The notes: generated from the sequence alone by a model not told the origin. Positions 1 to 10,090 are shown, counted from the first letter of the stretch. The stretch: DNA of 64,000 nucleotides from GCA-002733465 sp039969155 (GCA_039969155.1 JBDVOJ010000106.1:7659-71658), one strand, 5' to 3'. Program-made: numbers and translations.

Positions 1-1
1 G

Positions 2-247
2 AGTCGTGTTTATTCAGCCAAAGTAGCAGGGATTAAAGCTGCAGATGAAGGGCTAGAAGTAAAAGGATGTGTGATGGCTTCTGATGCATTTTTTCCATTT
101 CGTGATGGAATAGATGCTGCGGCAGAAGCTGGGATTAGTGCAATCATTCAGCCAGGCGGCTCTATGAGGGATCAGGAAGTTATCGATGCGGCCAACGAGC
201 ACGGTATGGCAATGGTGTTCACCGGTATGCGCCATTTCAAACATTAG
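2..247 (+). CDS. purH: PurH, C-terminal fragment (AICAR transformylase/IMP cyclohydrolase)
   Basis: The window opens inside this gene; 81 codons and a TAG stop are visible in frame 2. The visible part is the end of the AICAR transformylase domain, which adds the last formyl carbon to AICAR in purine synthesis. Recognisable residues are the KGCVMASDAFFPFRDG stretch, the IIQPGGSMRD stretch and the C-terminal FTGMRHFKH ending that is typical of PurH. purD follows after 57 bases, the common purH-purD operon order. The N-terminal part and start lie outside the window. Confidence 0.95.
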   Translation, partial: SRVYSAKVAGIKAADEGLEVKGCVMASDAFFPFRDGIDAAAEAGISAIIQPGGSMRDQEVIDAANEHGMAMVFTGMRHFKH

Positions 248-304
248 CATTAAATTCAATATTATTAGTAATAATTAAAAAATAAACTTAGCGAGAAAAT
301 AAAA

Positions 305-1585
305 ATGAATGTATTGATTGTTGGTGGCGGTGGGCGAGAACATGCACTCGCGTGGAAAGCGTCTCAGTCTGAAAACGTAAGCAAAGTCTTTGTTGCACCT
401 GGTAATGCAGGAACCGCTAAAGAAAACAAACTAGAAAACATTGCAATTGGTGCCGAAGACATTCCGGCTCTATTAAATTTTGCCAAAGAAAACCAAATCG
501 AACTAACTATCGTTGGTCCTGAAGCACCGCTGTGTTTAGGAATTGTTGATCAGTTCACTCAAGCTGGGCTAAAGTGTTTCGGCCCAACTAAAGGTGCAGC
601 CCAACTCGAAGGTTCCAAAGCTTTTACTAAAGACTTTCTGGCACGAAATAATATTCCGACTGCCGCTTATGGCAACTTTACCGATATTGACCAAGCAAAA
701 AACTATGTCAAACAAGTGGGTACACCAATCGTTATTAAAGCAGATGGATTAGCGGCTGGTAAAGGTGTGATCATTGCAGAAGATAAAGCTCAGGCATTTG
801 CAGCTATCGAAGATATGTTAGCTGGCAACAAATTTGGCGAAGCGGGACATCGAGTAGTGGTGGAGGAGTTTTTAGTTGGTGAAGAAGCGAGCTTTATCGT
901 TATGGTCGATGGCAAAAACATTTTGCCTTTAGCGACTTCGCAGGATCATAAAGCCCGCGACAATGGTGACAAAGGACCTAACACGGGCGGTATGGGGGCC
1001 TATTCTCCTGCAGCGGTAGTGACCCAAGAGATGCATGATGCGATTATGCAACAGGTCATTATCCCGACCGTTGAAGGCATGGCCAGAGAAGGGAACCCTT
1101 ATACTGGTTTCTTGTATGCTGGAATCATGATTTCGCCAGAAGGAATCCCTAAAGTTCTCGAGTACAACTGTCGCTTCGGTGACCCGGAAACTCAACCAAT
1201 CTTGTCTCGATTAAAGTCAGATATTAACCAGCTTTGTTTAGCAGCAATTGATGGAAAACTCGATAGTGCAACGGCTGAATGGGACGAACGATTTGCTGTT
1301 GGCATTGTAATGGCTGCGGGTGGTTATCCAGACAGTTATGCAAAAGGCCGCGTCATTACTGGTCTAGACCAATCGATTACTGACACAAAGGTCTTTCATG
1401 CTGGAACTTCTTTAGATAACCAAGCAGTGGTCACTTCCGGTGGTCGTGTGCTTTGCGTGGTTGCTCTCGCGGATTCAGTAACCTCTGCACAGCAATTAGC
1501 CTATGAACGAGTTAAGACAATTCATTGGGATAGCGTTTATTATCGTGATGATATTGGATATCGGGCAATAGCTAGAGAAAGCTAA
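305..1585 (+). CDS. purD: Phosphoribosylamine-glycine ligase (GAR synthetase)
   Basis: ATP-grasp enzyme joining glycine to phosphoribosylamine, the second step of purine synthesis. The 426 residues match the family's usual length. The N-terminal domain starts with MNVLIVGGGGREHALAWK, the glycine-rich PurD signature. The ATP-grasp core includes IKADGLAAGKGV (about 145-156), then PNTGGMGAYSP (about 225-235), and the metal-binding end of the site in EYNCRFGDPETQ (about 287-298). ATG at 305 has an A-rich upstream region with only a weak GAGAAAA ribosome site. It is probably co-transcribed with purH, and a strong hairpin follows the stop. Confidence 0.97.
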   Translation: MNVLIVGGGGREHALAWKASQSENVSKVFVAPGNAGTAKENKLENIAIGAEDIPALLNFAKENQIELTIVGPEAPLCLGIVDQFTQAGLKCFGPTKGAAQLEGSKAFTKDFLARNNIPTAAYGNFTDIDQAKNYVKQVGTPIVIKADGLAAGKGVIIAEDKAQAFAAIEDMLAGNKFGEAGHRVVVEEFLVGEEASFIVMVDGKNILPLATSQDHKARDNGDKGPNTGGMGAYSPAAVVTQEMHDAIMQQVIIPTVEGMAREGNPYTGFLYAGIMISPEGIPKVLEYNCRFGDPETQPILSRLKSDINQLCLAAIDGKLDSATAEWDERFAVGIVMAAGGYPDSYAKGRVITGLDQSITDTKVFHAGTSLDNQAVVTSGGRVLCVVALADSVTSAQQLAYERVKTIHWDSVYYRDDIGYRAIARES

Positions 1586-1601
1586 CAACAATTGATGACT
1601 T

Positions 1602-1635
1602 ACCAAAAATTACTACGAGAGTGGTAGTTTTTGGT
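1602..1635 (+). terminator. Hairpin terminator after purD
   Basis: A 15-bp stem (two G-U pairs) pairs 1602-1616 with 1621-1635 around a GAGA loop, a GNRA-type tetraloop. The upper stem ACTAC/GTGGT is followed by TTTTT inside the descending arm, so it can act as a Rho-independent terminator for purHD. The A-run on the ascending arm could let it work in the other direction too. Confidence 0.7.
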
Positions 1636-1847
1636 GCAAATTATTGTACCCACATCCCAACAAAGTACCGCTCTGGTGCATGAATAAAAACCTCCTATTT
1701 TATAGAAACTAGACAAGATTCATTCTTAACTATCTGTTTTATAATCGTAAAATTAATTCTTAAAATCCAAGCCGAGCAGTTGGCACGTTTTTTTCAATAG
1801 GTTCATTATCCAAATTCATGAAACTAGTGAGAAAGGAGCAATCCACA

Positions 1848-2192
1848 ATGCAAACACTCGATAACATAAAATCCGATGCTATTAACGCTGTTAAAGTCGA
1901 ACAGAGGCTAATTGCGGATGTTGCTTTGGAGTATGGCATCTCAAAACGAAAACTATACTCTTGGTTAAATGAAAAACACTCAAACCACGCGTTAAATCAT
2001 ACAAGTAAAAAAACCACGTCCATTAGTCGAGCTTCAATGAAGTTACAGATAAAAACGCTGCAAACAGAAGTAAAGCTTCTTAAATCTGAGTTGCATCAGT
2101 ATCTAATTACAGAAAGACTAGTAGATGGAAAAATCATATTAGAATTCATTAAGAGAGGATCCAAAAATATACATCTACGGCAAGTGAGCTAA
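1848..2192 (+). CDS. Small HTH / coiled-coil protein resembling IS3 OrfA
   Basis: A 114-residue protein starting at ATG 1848, chosen because AAGGAG lies at 1833-1838; an in-frame ATG at 1818 has no such site. Residues 10-45 resemble the helix-turn-helix of IS3-family OrfA proteins (AVKVEQRLIADVALEYGISK followed by RKLYSWL). A heptad-like segment rich in Leu/Ile follows (about 65-90), as in the OrfA leucine zipper. No OrfB, inverted repeats or target duplication are visible around it, so it is either a solo remnant of an insertion sequence or a domesticated regulator. Function unknown. A sigma54-like element lies about 50 bases upstream. Confidence 0.6.
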   Translation: MQTLDNIKSDAINAVKVEQRLIADVALEYGISKRKLYSWLNEKHSNHALNHTSKKTTSISRASMKLQIKTLQTEVKLLKSELHQYLITERLVDGKIILEFIKRGSKNIHLRQVS

Positions 2193-2246
2193 AAGAAGTT
2201 GCAAGCATATTGTCAGCGTATGGTAGTAAGCCTTAACTAAACACGA

Positions 2247-5200
2247 TTAGTCATTTAGATATACTTTTCCAGAATCGTAGATATTTAGGTCTAGCATTGT
2301 TTCCAACTCATCACTTGAAACTGGTTTGGAAAATAAATATCCTTGAGCGATATTTACATCTGCGCTTCTCAGAAAATCAAATTGGTCTTGAGTTTCAATA
2401 CCTTCAGCGACAGTTTTGAGTTTTAATGATTTTGCGAGAGAAATGACTGTATTAATAACAGCGTCATTCTCAAAGCTCGTACCTATTTGTTGTACAAAGC
2501 TCATATCTATTTTTAACTTACTTAATGGGAGTCGACTTAAATACTTAAGAGATGAATACCCTGTCCCAAAATCATCGAGTGCTAGTTCAATTCCATAATC
2601 ATCAATTTTTTCAAATATGGCCCGTGCTTTTTCTATATCCTCCATTAAAACGCTTTCAGTCAACTCAAGCTCTAACTGTTTGATCGATTGAGGATATTCC
2701 GACACTAAAGCACCAATAAATTTTAGAAAATCTTTGTGATATATATGCGCTGCAGATATATTAAATGCCAACACAACATCATACCCCATATCATTCCAGC
2801 GAGTTAACGAGTCGAGCGCTTGGCGAATCAGATTTTCCGTCATAGGTATTATTAAACCGAGCTCTTCCGCCAATGGTATAAAACTAGAAGGTGGAATTAT
2901 TTCCCCATCACTGGTTTGCCACCGAGCAAGCGCCTCTACACCTCTTATCTTTCCGGTCTGAATATCAAATAACGGTTGATATGCTAGAGTAAATTCACGA
3001 TTTAGAACGCCGGCTCGTATTTTGTTCTCTAAAGTTAGTCGATGCTTAGCTGCGCGGTTCATGTAATCTTGAAAATACTGAAAATTGTTCCTTCCTTTGT
3101 TTTTAGCGTGATACATCGCTATGTCGGCATGTTTTAGCAGCGTTGTTGCATCAGTGGCGTCCTGTGGAAATATGGAAACCCCAATTGAAGTTGAAATTGT
3201 AATTCGATTGTCACCAAGGTGCATTGGAGCGTTCATGCGATTGAGGATTTTTTGAAGTAGTCGATTGATTACGCTAACGCTATCAACATCTTCCAGCATT
3301 ACGACAAACTCGTCTCCGCCGATTCGCGCTACCGTATCATCTTCACGGCAGCACTCCTTGAGAATCGCTGCAGATTTTATCAACAACTGGTCACCAGCAT
3401 CATGTCCCAAGGTATCATTAACTTGTTTAAAACGGTCCAGATCAACAAAAAACACCGCCAATTGTTTTTGATAGCGAACACAATGTGGGATAGCGTGTGT
3501 AATTCGATCGAGCAGTAACGTTCGATTAGGTAAACTAGTTAACGGGTCATAGTTAACTAGTTTTTTTAATTCTAGCTCGGCTTCTTTCTGCTTACTGATA
3601 TCGGAGATCGAAAAAACATAATATTGCTCAGTATCATTTTCCACAAAAATAGTAGCGCTGACTAATACCGCAATCTTTCTTTGATTTTTATGATTTAGAC
3701 TAGCTTCGCCTTGCCAATGCCGGCTATTATCGATCTCTTCAAAAATACTATTGGTAATATTTCTTTGGTTGTCATTGACAAGTAGCTCATCCAAAGTCTT
3801 ACCTACAATTTCATTGTTACTCCAACCAGATATTTTCTCTAGTGCATCATTGCCCGCTGTAATTTGCTTGTGTCTATCGAGAATTATAATAATGTCTAAA
3901 GTATTTTCAAAAGCACTAGAATACAACCGAGTTTTCTCAGTAGCCTTTTGCATTTCCGTAATATTGGTATAAGTTCCGGTTACTCGACTGGGATTGTTTT
4001 GAGAATCAACCTCTGAAACCATGGCGATATCACGATACCACTGCCAAGTTTGATCGGAGTCTCTCATTCGATAGGTTGTACTAAATACCCCAGTTGGGCT
4101 ACGCAAAAATTCACGCCACTTTGATGTGATATTGTTCTGATCTTTATAATGGATTGCAAGGAATCGTTGAGCAATGGGCACACAGGCCCCCTTTGGTTGA
4201 GTTTGCTCGCACGGTATTCGGGGGTCGTAGACGGAGTTGTCTTCTGCGTGCCAATCCCAAAGCCCACTCTGGCTTCCTCGCAACGCGAGACTAAGACGTT
4301 CTTCACTATTTTTAATTTTGCTATGAACTTTTTCTTTCGCTTTCAGTTTCTCTCTATGGCGATAGACACCAATACCAATCATGGAAATAATAATTAGGAA
4401 ATAACTCCAACGTGCCAAATTGGTCGCCCACCAAGCAGGATAACTAATAATATTTAGCTTTACTGGCTCAGACTCAAGTCCGTTACGATAGTCTACCGCA
4501 CTAATAAAAATGGAATTTTTTCCTGGACTAAATCGAGGAAAAAATAGTTCGCTCTTGCCAACCGGTACTTTATCTATCTTGGAATCACCATCTATCCAGT
4601 AGAAATACTTTACTTGTTCCGGCTTGTCTAGAAGCATTGCAGAAAACTCAACTTTGAGCCCAAAATCCTCATGGTTTAATTCGATGGTTCTATCATTAAA
4701 ACTAGCGAGAGTTGAACTTATATTAGATGAAAGTAAATTAACCCCCGTTATCAACGGCTTTACAGGAAATACTTTTTTGTCGATGGATTTTTCCGGTTTA
4801 AAAAGATAAAGACCTTTAACGCTCCCTAGTAAAGCTTCCCCAGAGTCTAGCGAACTAGCCGTTCCACCATTAAACTCGCTACTGGCAAATCCATCGTTAC
4901 GATCAAATTTAGTAACCTGTAGGTTTAGCTTATTAACTCTAAAAAGACCATCATTGGATGTAACCCATAAATTGCCACTTTTATCAGAAAAGATATCCAT
5001 TACCGAATTGGCACCAAGCTCTTTCTCACTGAGGAAATTTAGTTCTTTTCCGGTGATGTAATCCAATTGATAAATGCCATGTCCAGGATAACTTACCCAC
5101 AAATTATCCCCTTCTTGATGGATTCCCGCAGGAAGCAAGTCTTTGACCTTATTAGACTTAATTTGATGAAAGGTTGCCGATTTTTTAGTATCCAATGAAA

Positions 5201-6776
5201 ACAAATATATTTTATCGACCCCTGCGATAAAACGCTGGTTGGGATTTGCCGGGAAAGTATCGAAAAAGTTGAAGTAATTATTTTTGTAATTTCCTTTATT
5301 GGCAGTACTTTCAATAAAGTCGATCGTTCCTCGCGAAAGGTCATAATCATATATCCCCTCGTATCCCACCACCATCAATTGTTTCTCTGAAACGAAATGC
5401 AACGACACACCATGCTTATTAAAAAGTTTTTCTTTCGTTTCAGGAAATAAAACTTTTTCCGGAGTCATGGTCTGTTTATCATAAACTTTGATCCCAGCAC
5501 CGGTTTCTAGCCATAACTTGCCATTATTTTCATGGATCTCATAAATGCTACTTGCGGTGCCCACGGCTTTATCGTCGCTGTTCACAAGATAAGTTTGCGA
5601 GCTCCAGTTCTCAGTGTTAACAAAAGTTAAACCGTTACTCGTGCCAACCCATAAATTTTCATCCTGATCTTTATGAATTGCGTAAACAGAATCGTTATTA
5701 AGCTTAGACTGCTTGTGACCTTTGCTCCATAGATGCTTTTTAATGGCAAAATTAGGGCGCCATTTAAACACTCCGTCGGCCTTAGTGCCAAACCATAGAA
5801 CTCCTTCTCTATCTTCAAGCATTGTCACTAAGTCATCGTCACTAGTACTGAACGGGGTATCCGACAATTTAAATATAGGTTGCAACTCTCCTTCAAACTT
5901 AAACTGATAAAGTCCTTGGTCTGTCGCTAACCAATAGAAGTCTCGCTTTTCAATGATTTCCCATATATTTAAATCTTCTACTAATTCGATCCCCGCTTGT
6001 TTTTCGAAGCCAAGGTTTAACTGTGACTTCTGCATCGTATATAAACCACTGACAGTGCCAAATAAAACCTGTTGACCGTCACTTAAGTGCAGCGACTTCA
6101 CATTCATTTGATCTTTTGATTGAGCTGATTCGGGCAAATGATTAATTAACTTAGTTTGCCGAGTGAAAGTATTAAAGGCGTAGGCACCCTTTGAGGTTGC
6201 TATTATCAGATAATTATCAACAAGGAGAAGATCGCGTATTAAATGCTCTAGATCCGGGTCTTCGAACAAGTCCTCAATCGATAAAACAAATTGGAAATCA
6301 TTTTTACCTCTATGGAAATAAAATAATTCGCCATAACTGGCAAACCAAATATTTCCGTCTTCTTGCTCAACAGCCCGAGTAAGAATTGGATGTTCAACTT
6401 TATATTTGCTTGGAACCGTAAGTTTGATTTCGCGCAGAGAATTCTTACCTTTGTCCAAAGCGTAATTGTTGCCCGCGTTAGAGCCAAACCAAAGAGTACC
6501 AAGCGAATCCTGCCATACTAACTCAGCACCATAATTAGCCAAATCATTATTTGGACTAGCGATAGTGCTCATCCGATAGCCATCGAACCGTGTTAGGCCT
6601 TCATTGGTTGAAATCCATAGGTATCCGTCGTCATCCTGCAACATACTGACGATATCATTAATTTTTAGACCATTCTCTGTACTAAATTGAGTGAGTTTGA
6701 CATAGCGCGAAGCCTCGACAGACTGACTAACCGTTAGTAGCAGAAAAAGGATTAAAGTAACTAAAATACGGCTCAT
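2247..6776 (-). CDS. Periplasmic-propeller PAS-GGDEF-EAL protein (c-di-GMP turnover)
   Basis: A 1509-residue membrane receptor. An N-terminal signal sequence is followed by two-component-regulator propeller repeats (the recurring D.DG.LWI.T..GL pattern, about residues 25-670), a Y_Y_Y domain (about 690-770), one membrane helix (about 785-805), PAS domains (about 830-1060), GGDEF and EAL. GGDEF is intact at 1153-1157 and is preceded by an RxxD inhibitory site (REDD). EAL is intact at 1281-1283, and DDFGTGYSSL and KIDMSFV follow. The chain can therefore in principle both make and break cyclic di-GMP under control of a periplasmic sensor; the net activity cannot be read from sequence. A 1559-residue paralogue lies at 42667-47346. 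The ligand is unknown. Confidence 0.9.
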   Translation of the reverse strand: MSRILVTLILFLLLTVSQSVEASRYVKLTQFSTENGLKINDIVSMLQDDDGYLWISTNEGLTRFDGYRMSTIASPNNDLANYGAELVWQDSLGTLWFGSNAGNNYALDKGKNSLREIKLTVPSKYKVEHPILTRAVEQEDGNIWFASYGELFYFHRGKNDFQFVLSIEDLFEDPDLEHLIRDLLLVDNYLIIATSKGAYAFNTFTRQTKLINHLPESAQSKDQMNVKSLHLSDGQQVLFGTVSGLYTMQKSQLNLGFEKQAGIELVEDLNIWEIIEKRDFYWLATDQGLYQFKFEGELQPIFKLSDTPFSTSDDDLVTMLEDREGVLWFGTKADGVFKWRPNFAIKKHLWSKGHKQSKLNNDSVYAIHKDQDENLWVGTSNGLTFVNTENWSSQTYLVNSDDKAVGTASSIYEIHENNGKLWLETGAGIKVYDKQTMTPEKVLFPETKEKLFNKHGVSLHFVSEKQLMVVGYEGIYDYDLSRGTIDFIESTANKGNYKNNYFNFFDTFPANPNQRFIAGVDKIYLFSLDTKKSATFHQIKSNKVKDLLPAGIHQEGDNLWVSYPGHGIYQLDYITGKELNFLSEKELGANSVMDIFSDKSGNLWVTSNDGLFRVNKLNLQVTKFDRNDGFASSEFNGGTASSLDSGEALLGSVKGLYLFKPEKSIDKKVFPVKPLITGVNLLSSNISSTLASFNDRTIELNHEDFGLKVEFSAMLLDKPEQVKYFYWIDGDSKIDKVPVGKSELFFPRFSPGKNSIFISAVDYRNGLESEPVKLNIISYPAWWATNLARWSYFLIIISMIGIGVYRHREKLKAKEKVHSKIKNSEERLSLALRGSQSGLWDWHAEDNSVYDPRIPCEQTQPKGACVPIAQRFLAIHYKDQNNITSKWREFLRSPTGVFSTTYRMRDSDQTWQWYRDIAMVSEVDSQNNPSRVTGTYTNITEMQKATEKTRLYSSAFENTLDIIIILDRHKQITAGNDALEKISGWSNNEIVGKTLDELLVNDNQRNITNSIFEEIDNSRHWQGEASLNHKNQRKIAVLVSATIFVENDTEQYYVFSISDISKQKEAELELKKLVNYDPLTSLPNRTLLLDRITHAIPHCVRYQKQLAVFFVDLDRFKQVNDTLGHDAGDQLLIKSAAILKECCREDDTVARIGGDEFVVMLEDVDSVSVINRLLQKILNRMNAPMHLGDNRITISTSIGVSIFPQDATDATTLLKHADIAMYHAKNKGRNNFQYFQDYMNRAAKHRLTLENKIRAGVLNREFTLAYQPLFDIQTGKIRGVEALARWQTSDGEIIPPSSFIPLAEELGLIIPMTENLIRQALDSLTRWNDMGYDVVLAFNISAAHIYHKDFLKFIGALVSEYPQSIKQLELELTESVLMEDIEKARAIFEKIDDYGIELALDDFGTGYSSLKYLSRLPLSKLKIDMSFVQQIGTSFENDAVINTVISLAKSLKLKTVAEGIETQDQFDFLRSADVNIAQGYLFSKPVSSDELETMLDLNIYDSGKVYLND

Positions 6777-7044
6777 TAAATTAATTCTTAATTTGACTCA
6801 ATTAAGTATAGCAGCGCATTTTGAGATATCTGTGAATTTTCACACTCTGAGAGCAACCTAAACCATTGAAAATATTAGAAATAATATTAGCTCCCAATCT
6901 GGGCCTCAGTTTATGAACAGAATCTTACATTTTCATATTTGCCTTTTGTTAAGCAAACAGGGACTATTTGACCGGATAAATATAATAAAGCCTGGTTTCA
7001 CAATCAGAAAATCACAACAACCTAAACTAGAATAGGTGAAAATA

Positions 7045-8676
7045 ATGGAAAGAAGAGACTTCATTAAGTTAACCGGAGCGGGAGTCGGCGGGTTAATGCT
7101 CCCCATCACCGGAAACATGGTATCCGCAGCGCAACTTCTCGAAAAACCAATGGATGTTGCTATGAAAAAGCAACTAGCTGACGTCGCTCTGAATGCCGCA
7201 AAAAGCGTTGGCGCCACCTACGCAGATGCTCGAATCGGCCGCTATTTAAACCAATTTATAACCACACGTGAAAAAGTTGTTAATAACGTCGTGAATACGG
7301 AATCGGCGGGAATTGGAATTCGAGTCATTGCGAACGGTACATGGGGATTTGCTTCGACTTCTATTATGACACCAGACAGTATCGCTAAAACCGCGAAACA
7401 AGCAGTCGCTATCGCCAAAGCCAATTCTAAATTTCAAACAGAGCCAGTGAAGTTGGCCCCAGTTAAAAGCTACGGCGAAGTCAGCTGGAAAACCCCAATT
7501 GTTAAAAATGCTTTTGAGATTCCGATCAAAGAAAAAGCCGATATGCTGTTAGAAGTTAATAATGCAGCCATGAGTAATGGCGCAAGTTACATCACATCGA
7601 TTTTCTTCTTAGTAAATGAGCAAAAATACTTTGCATCTACCGAAGGCTCATACATTGACCAAGACGTTCATCGTTTATGGGCCCCTTTCTTTGCTAGTGC
7701 GGTCGGAGAGTCAGGCTTTAAGCAGCGTACAAGCCTCGGAAACCCTGTTGGAATGGGCTTCGAATACTTAGATGGTAAGAAAGAGGATAAAATTTACATC
7801 GATGGAGCCAATATTGGCTATCACAATTCATATGACATGGTCGAAGATGCTAAGAATGCCGGCAAACAGCTACAGAAAAAGCTAAAAGCTAAATCAGTCA
7901 AACCTGGTAAATATGACCTGGTATTAGATCCGGCGCATCTTATGTTAACAATCCACGAATCAGTCGGTCATCCTTTAGAGCTTGATAGAGTGCTTGGTTA
8001 CGAAGCTAACTTCGCGGGAACTAGTTTTGCGACTCTTGATAAGTGGAAGAGTAAGAAGTTCCAATACGGTTCGGATATCGTCAATTTGTTTGCGGATAAA
8101 ACTCAATTACATTCTCTAGGTTATGTTGGATACGATGATGAAGGAGTTAAAACCAAAGAATGGGACTTAGTTAAAGATGGTATCTTAGTAAACTATCAAG
8201 CAACTCGCGACCAAGTCCATATGATTGATCAAAACGAATCACACGGTTGCTGCTATTCGCAAAGCTGGCGCGATGTTCAGTTCCAGCGAATGTCAAATGT
8301 CTCGCTAAAACCAAATCCTAAAGAAGATTTAAGTGCCAATGACGTGATAAAAGGTGTCGATGACGGAATCTATATCGCGGGACGTGGCTCGTTCTCAATA
8401 GACCAACAGCGTTACAACTTTCAGTTTGGCGGACAATTATTCTATGAAATCAAGAATGGTAAAATTGTTGACCAGATTGAAGACGTCGCTTACCAGTCCA
8501 ATACTCAAGAATTTTGGAACTCGTGTGCACAACTCGCCGGTAAATCAGACTATCGAGTTGGCGGTTCTTTCTTTGACGGTAAAGGTCAACCATCGCAAGT
8601 TAGTGCGGTATCTCATGGTTGTCCAACAACCCGATTTAACAACATTAATGTTCTCAATACTAAACGTAAAGTATAG
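7045..8676 (+). CDS. TldD-like metalloprotease with twin-arginine signal
   Basis: Member of the TldD/PmbA (U62) family, which cleaves unfolded or modified peptides as TldD-TldE heterodimers. About 543 residues from ATG 7045, preceded by AGGTGA at 7034-7039; an upstream in-frame GTG at 7036 is less likely. The N-terminus MERRDFIKLTGAG is a Tat signal followed by a hydrophobic stretch, so export is predicted, unlike cytoplasmic E. coli TldD. The HExxxH zinc motif is present as HESVGH (about 304-309). Where homologues usually have a cysteine before GKGQ, this protein has FFDGKGQ, with a Cys a little later in SHGCP; whether that Cys takes over as ligand is unknown. Its TldE-like partner follows after 32 bases. 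Confidence 0.85.
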   Translation: MERRDFIKLTGAGVGGLMLPITGNMVSAAQLLEKPMDVAMKKQLADVALNAAKSVGATYADARIGRYLNQFITTREKVVNNVVNTESAGIGIRVIANGTWGFASTSIMTPDSIAKTAKQAVAIAKANSKFQTEPVKLAPVKSYGEVSWKTPIVKNAFEIPIKEKADMLLEVNNAAMSNGASYITSIFFLVNEQKYFASTEGSYIDQDVHRLWAPFFASAVGESGFKQRTSLGNPVGMGFEYLDGKKEDKIYIDGANIGYHNSYDMVEDAKNAGKQLQKKLKAKSVKPGKYDLVLDPAHLMLTIHESVGHPLELDRVLGYEANFAGTSFATLDKWKSKKFQYGSDIVNLFADKTQLHSLGYVGYDDEGVKTKEWDLVKDGILVNYQATRDQVHMIDQNESHGCCYSQSWRDVQFQRMSNVSLKPNPKEDLSANDVIKGVDDGIYIAGRGSFSIDQQRYNFQFGGQLFYEIKNGKIVDQIEDVAYQSNTQEFWNSCAQLAGKSDYRVGGSFFDGKGQPSQVSAVSHGCPTTRFNNINVLNTKRKV

Positions 8677-8708
8677 AGACTCAGTGAGAAGAATAAGCGA
8701 GGATTAAA

Positions 8709-10052
8709 ATGTCAATAATAACTGAAAAAGAAGCAAAGAAACTGCTCAAGAAAGTACTGGCGTTCTCAAAAGCTGATGAATGTGAGTGTAATCTCAATGG
8801 GCAACTAACCGGTAATATCCGATATGCTAGAAACACTGTTACTACGGCTGGCGAAGTAACCGATTTAACATTAGCGGTACAATCGACTTTCGGCAAGAAA
8901 ATGGGTGTTGCTACGATTAATGAGTTTGACGATGCGTCCCTTGAAAAAGTGGTTCGCCGCTCGGAAGAACTAGCTCGTTTGGCACCAGATAATCCAGAAA
9001 TGATGCCCAATCTAAAGCCACAAAAATACTCAAAAATGGCTACTTATTTTGAGTCGACCGCCAATGTTGGTCCAGAGTTTAGAGCCAAGGCAGCTGATGA
9101 CGGAATCACTCCATCCAAAAAGAAAAATTTAGTGGCCAGTGGCTTTTTGACAGACTCTCACACCATGACGGCTGTAATGAATACCAATGGTTTGTTTGCC
9201 TACAATGTTGCCACTAATGTAAGTTTTTCAGCAACCATTCGTACCGCTGATGGCAAAGGTTCTGGGTGGGTAACGCGAGACTATTCAGACGTCAATAAAA
9301 TGGACACAGCTAAAGCTTCCAAAATAGCAATCGACAAGTCTATTGGCTCAGTTGATGCTAAGGAAATGGAGCCCGGTAAATATACCGTGATCTTGGAGCC
9401 CGCTGCCAGTGTTGGTCTATTAGGCCGATTGGTAAACGCTATGGGTCAACGCGCTGCAGACGAAGGTAGAAGTTTTCTAAGCTATAAGCCTAAAGAAGGA
9501 GAGAAAAACCCACCAAAAAATAAATTGGGAATGAAAATGTTTGACGAGCGAGTTAGCATTTACTCAGACCCCCACCATCCAGAAGTGCCTACAGCGACTT
9601 TTGCTGGCGATGGCGCTGCCGTCGAACGAACGGAGTGGATACAGAACGGCAAAATAGTTAACTTCCAAAATTCTCGCTATTGGGCTCAGAAAACAGGCAG
9701 TAAGTACAACCCTACCGCTATTGGTGGCAACTGGATAATGGAAGGTGGGAATGAAAGCCTAGAAGATATGATCAAAAATACTCGTCGTGGTATTCTTGTT
9801 ACTAGACTTTGGTATATTCGCCAGCTAGATCCACAAACACTTTTACAAACTGGCCTTACTCGTGATGGTACTTTTTACATCGAAAATGGCAAGATAAAGT
9901 ACCCGGTTAAGAATTTTCGGTTTAACGAAAGCCCCATTGTTATGCTCAATAACATCGAAGCACTTGGCAAGCCAGTTAGAATCAACGGCAACATGGTACC
10001 GCCAATGAAAGTGAGAGACTTCACTTTCAGTAGTTTGTCTGATGCAGTATAG
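8709..10052 (+). CDS. TldE/PmbA-like partner of the Tat-type TldD
   Basis: 447 residues of the TldE/PmbA branch: the characteristic N-terminal alpha/beta domain and a C-terminal barrel ending in the usual LGKPVRINGNMVPPMKVRDF-type tail. No HExxxH motif is present, as expected for the TldE subunit. The start ATG 8709 has GCGAGGAT upstream. It has no signal peptide, so if the pair works outside the cytoplasm TldE must be carried through Tat bound to TldD; that is inference. It follows the TldD gene closely and a clear terminator comes after it, so the two genes form a unit. The substrate is unknown. Confidence 0.85.
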   Translation: MSIITEKEAKKLLKKVLAFSKADECECNLNGQLTGNIRYARNTVTTAGEVTDLTLAVQSTFGKKMGVATINEFDDASLEKVVRRSEELARLAPDNPEMMPNLKPQKYSKMATYFESTANVGPEFRAKAADDGITPSKKKNLVASGFLTDSHTMTAVMNTNGLFAYNVATNVSFSATIRTADGKGSGWVTRDYSDVNKMDTAKASKIAIDKSIGSVDAKEMEPGKYTVILEPAASVGLLGRLVNAMGQRAADEGRSFLSYKPKEGEKNPPKNKLGMKMFDERVSIYSDPHHPEVPTATFAGDGAAVERTEWIQNGKIVNFQNSRYWAQKTGSKYNPTAIGGNWIMEGGNESLEDMIKNTRRGILVTRLWYIRQLDPQTLLQTGLTRDGTFYIENGKIKYPVKNFRFNESPIVMLNNIEALGKPVRINGNMVPPMKVRDFTFSSLSDAV

Positions 10053-10090
10053 GATTAATTTGTAACTAATACTGAATTAAACAAGACTCT

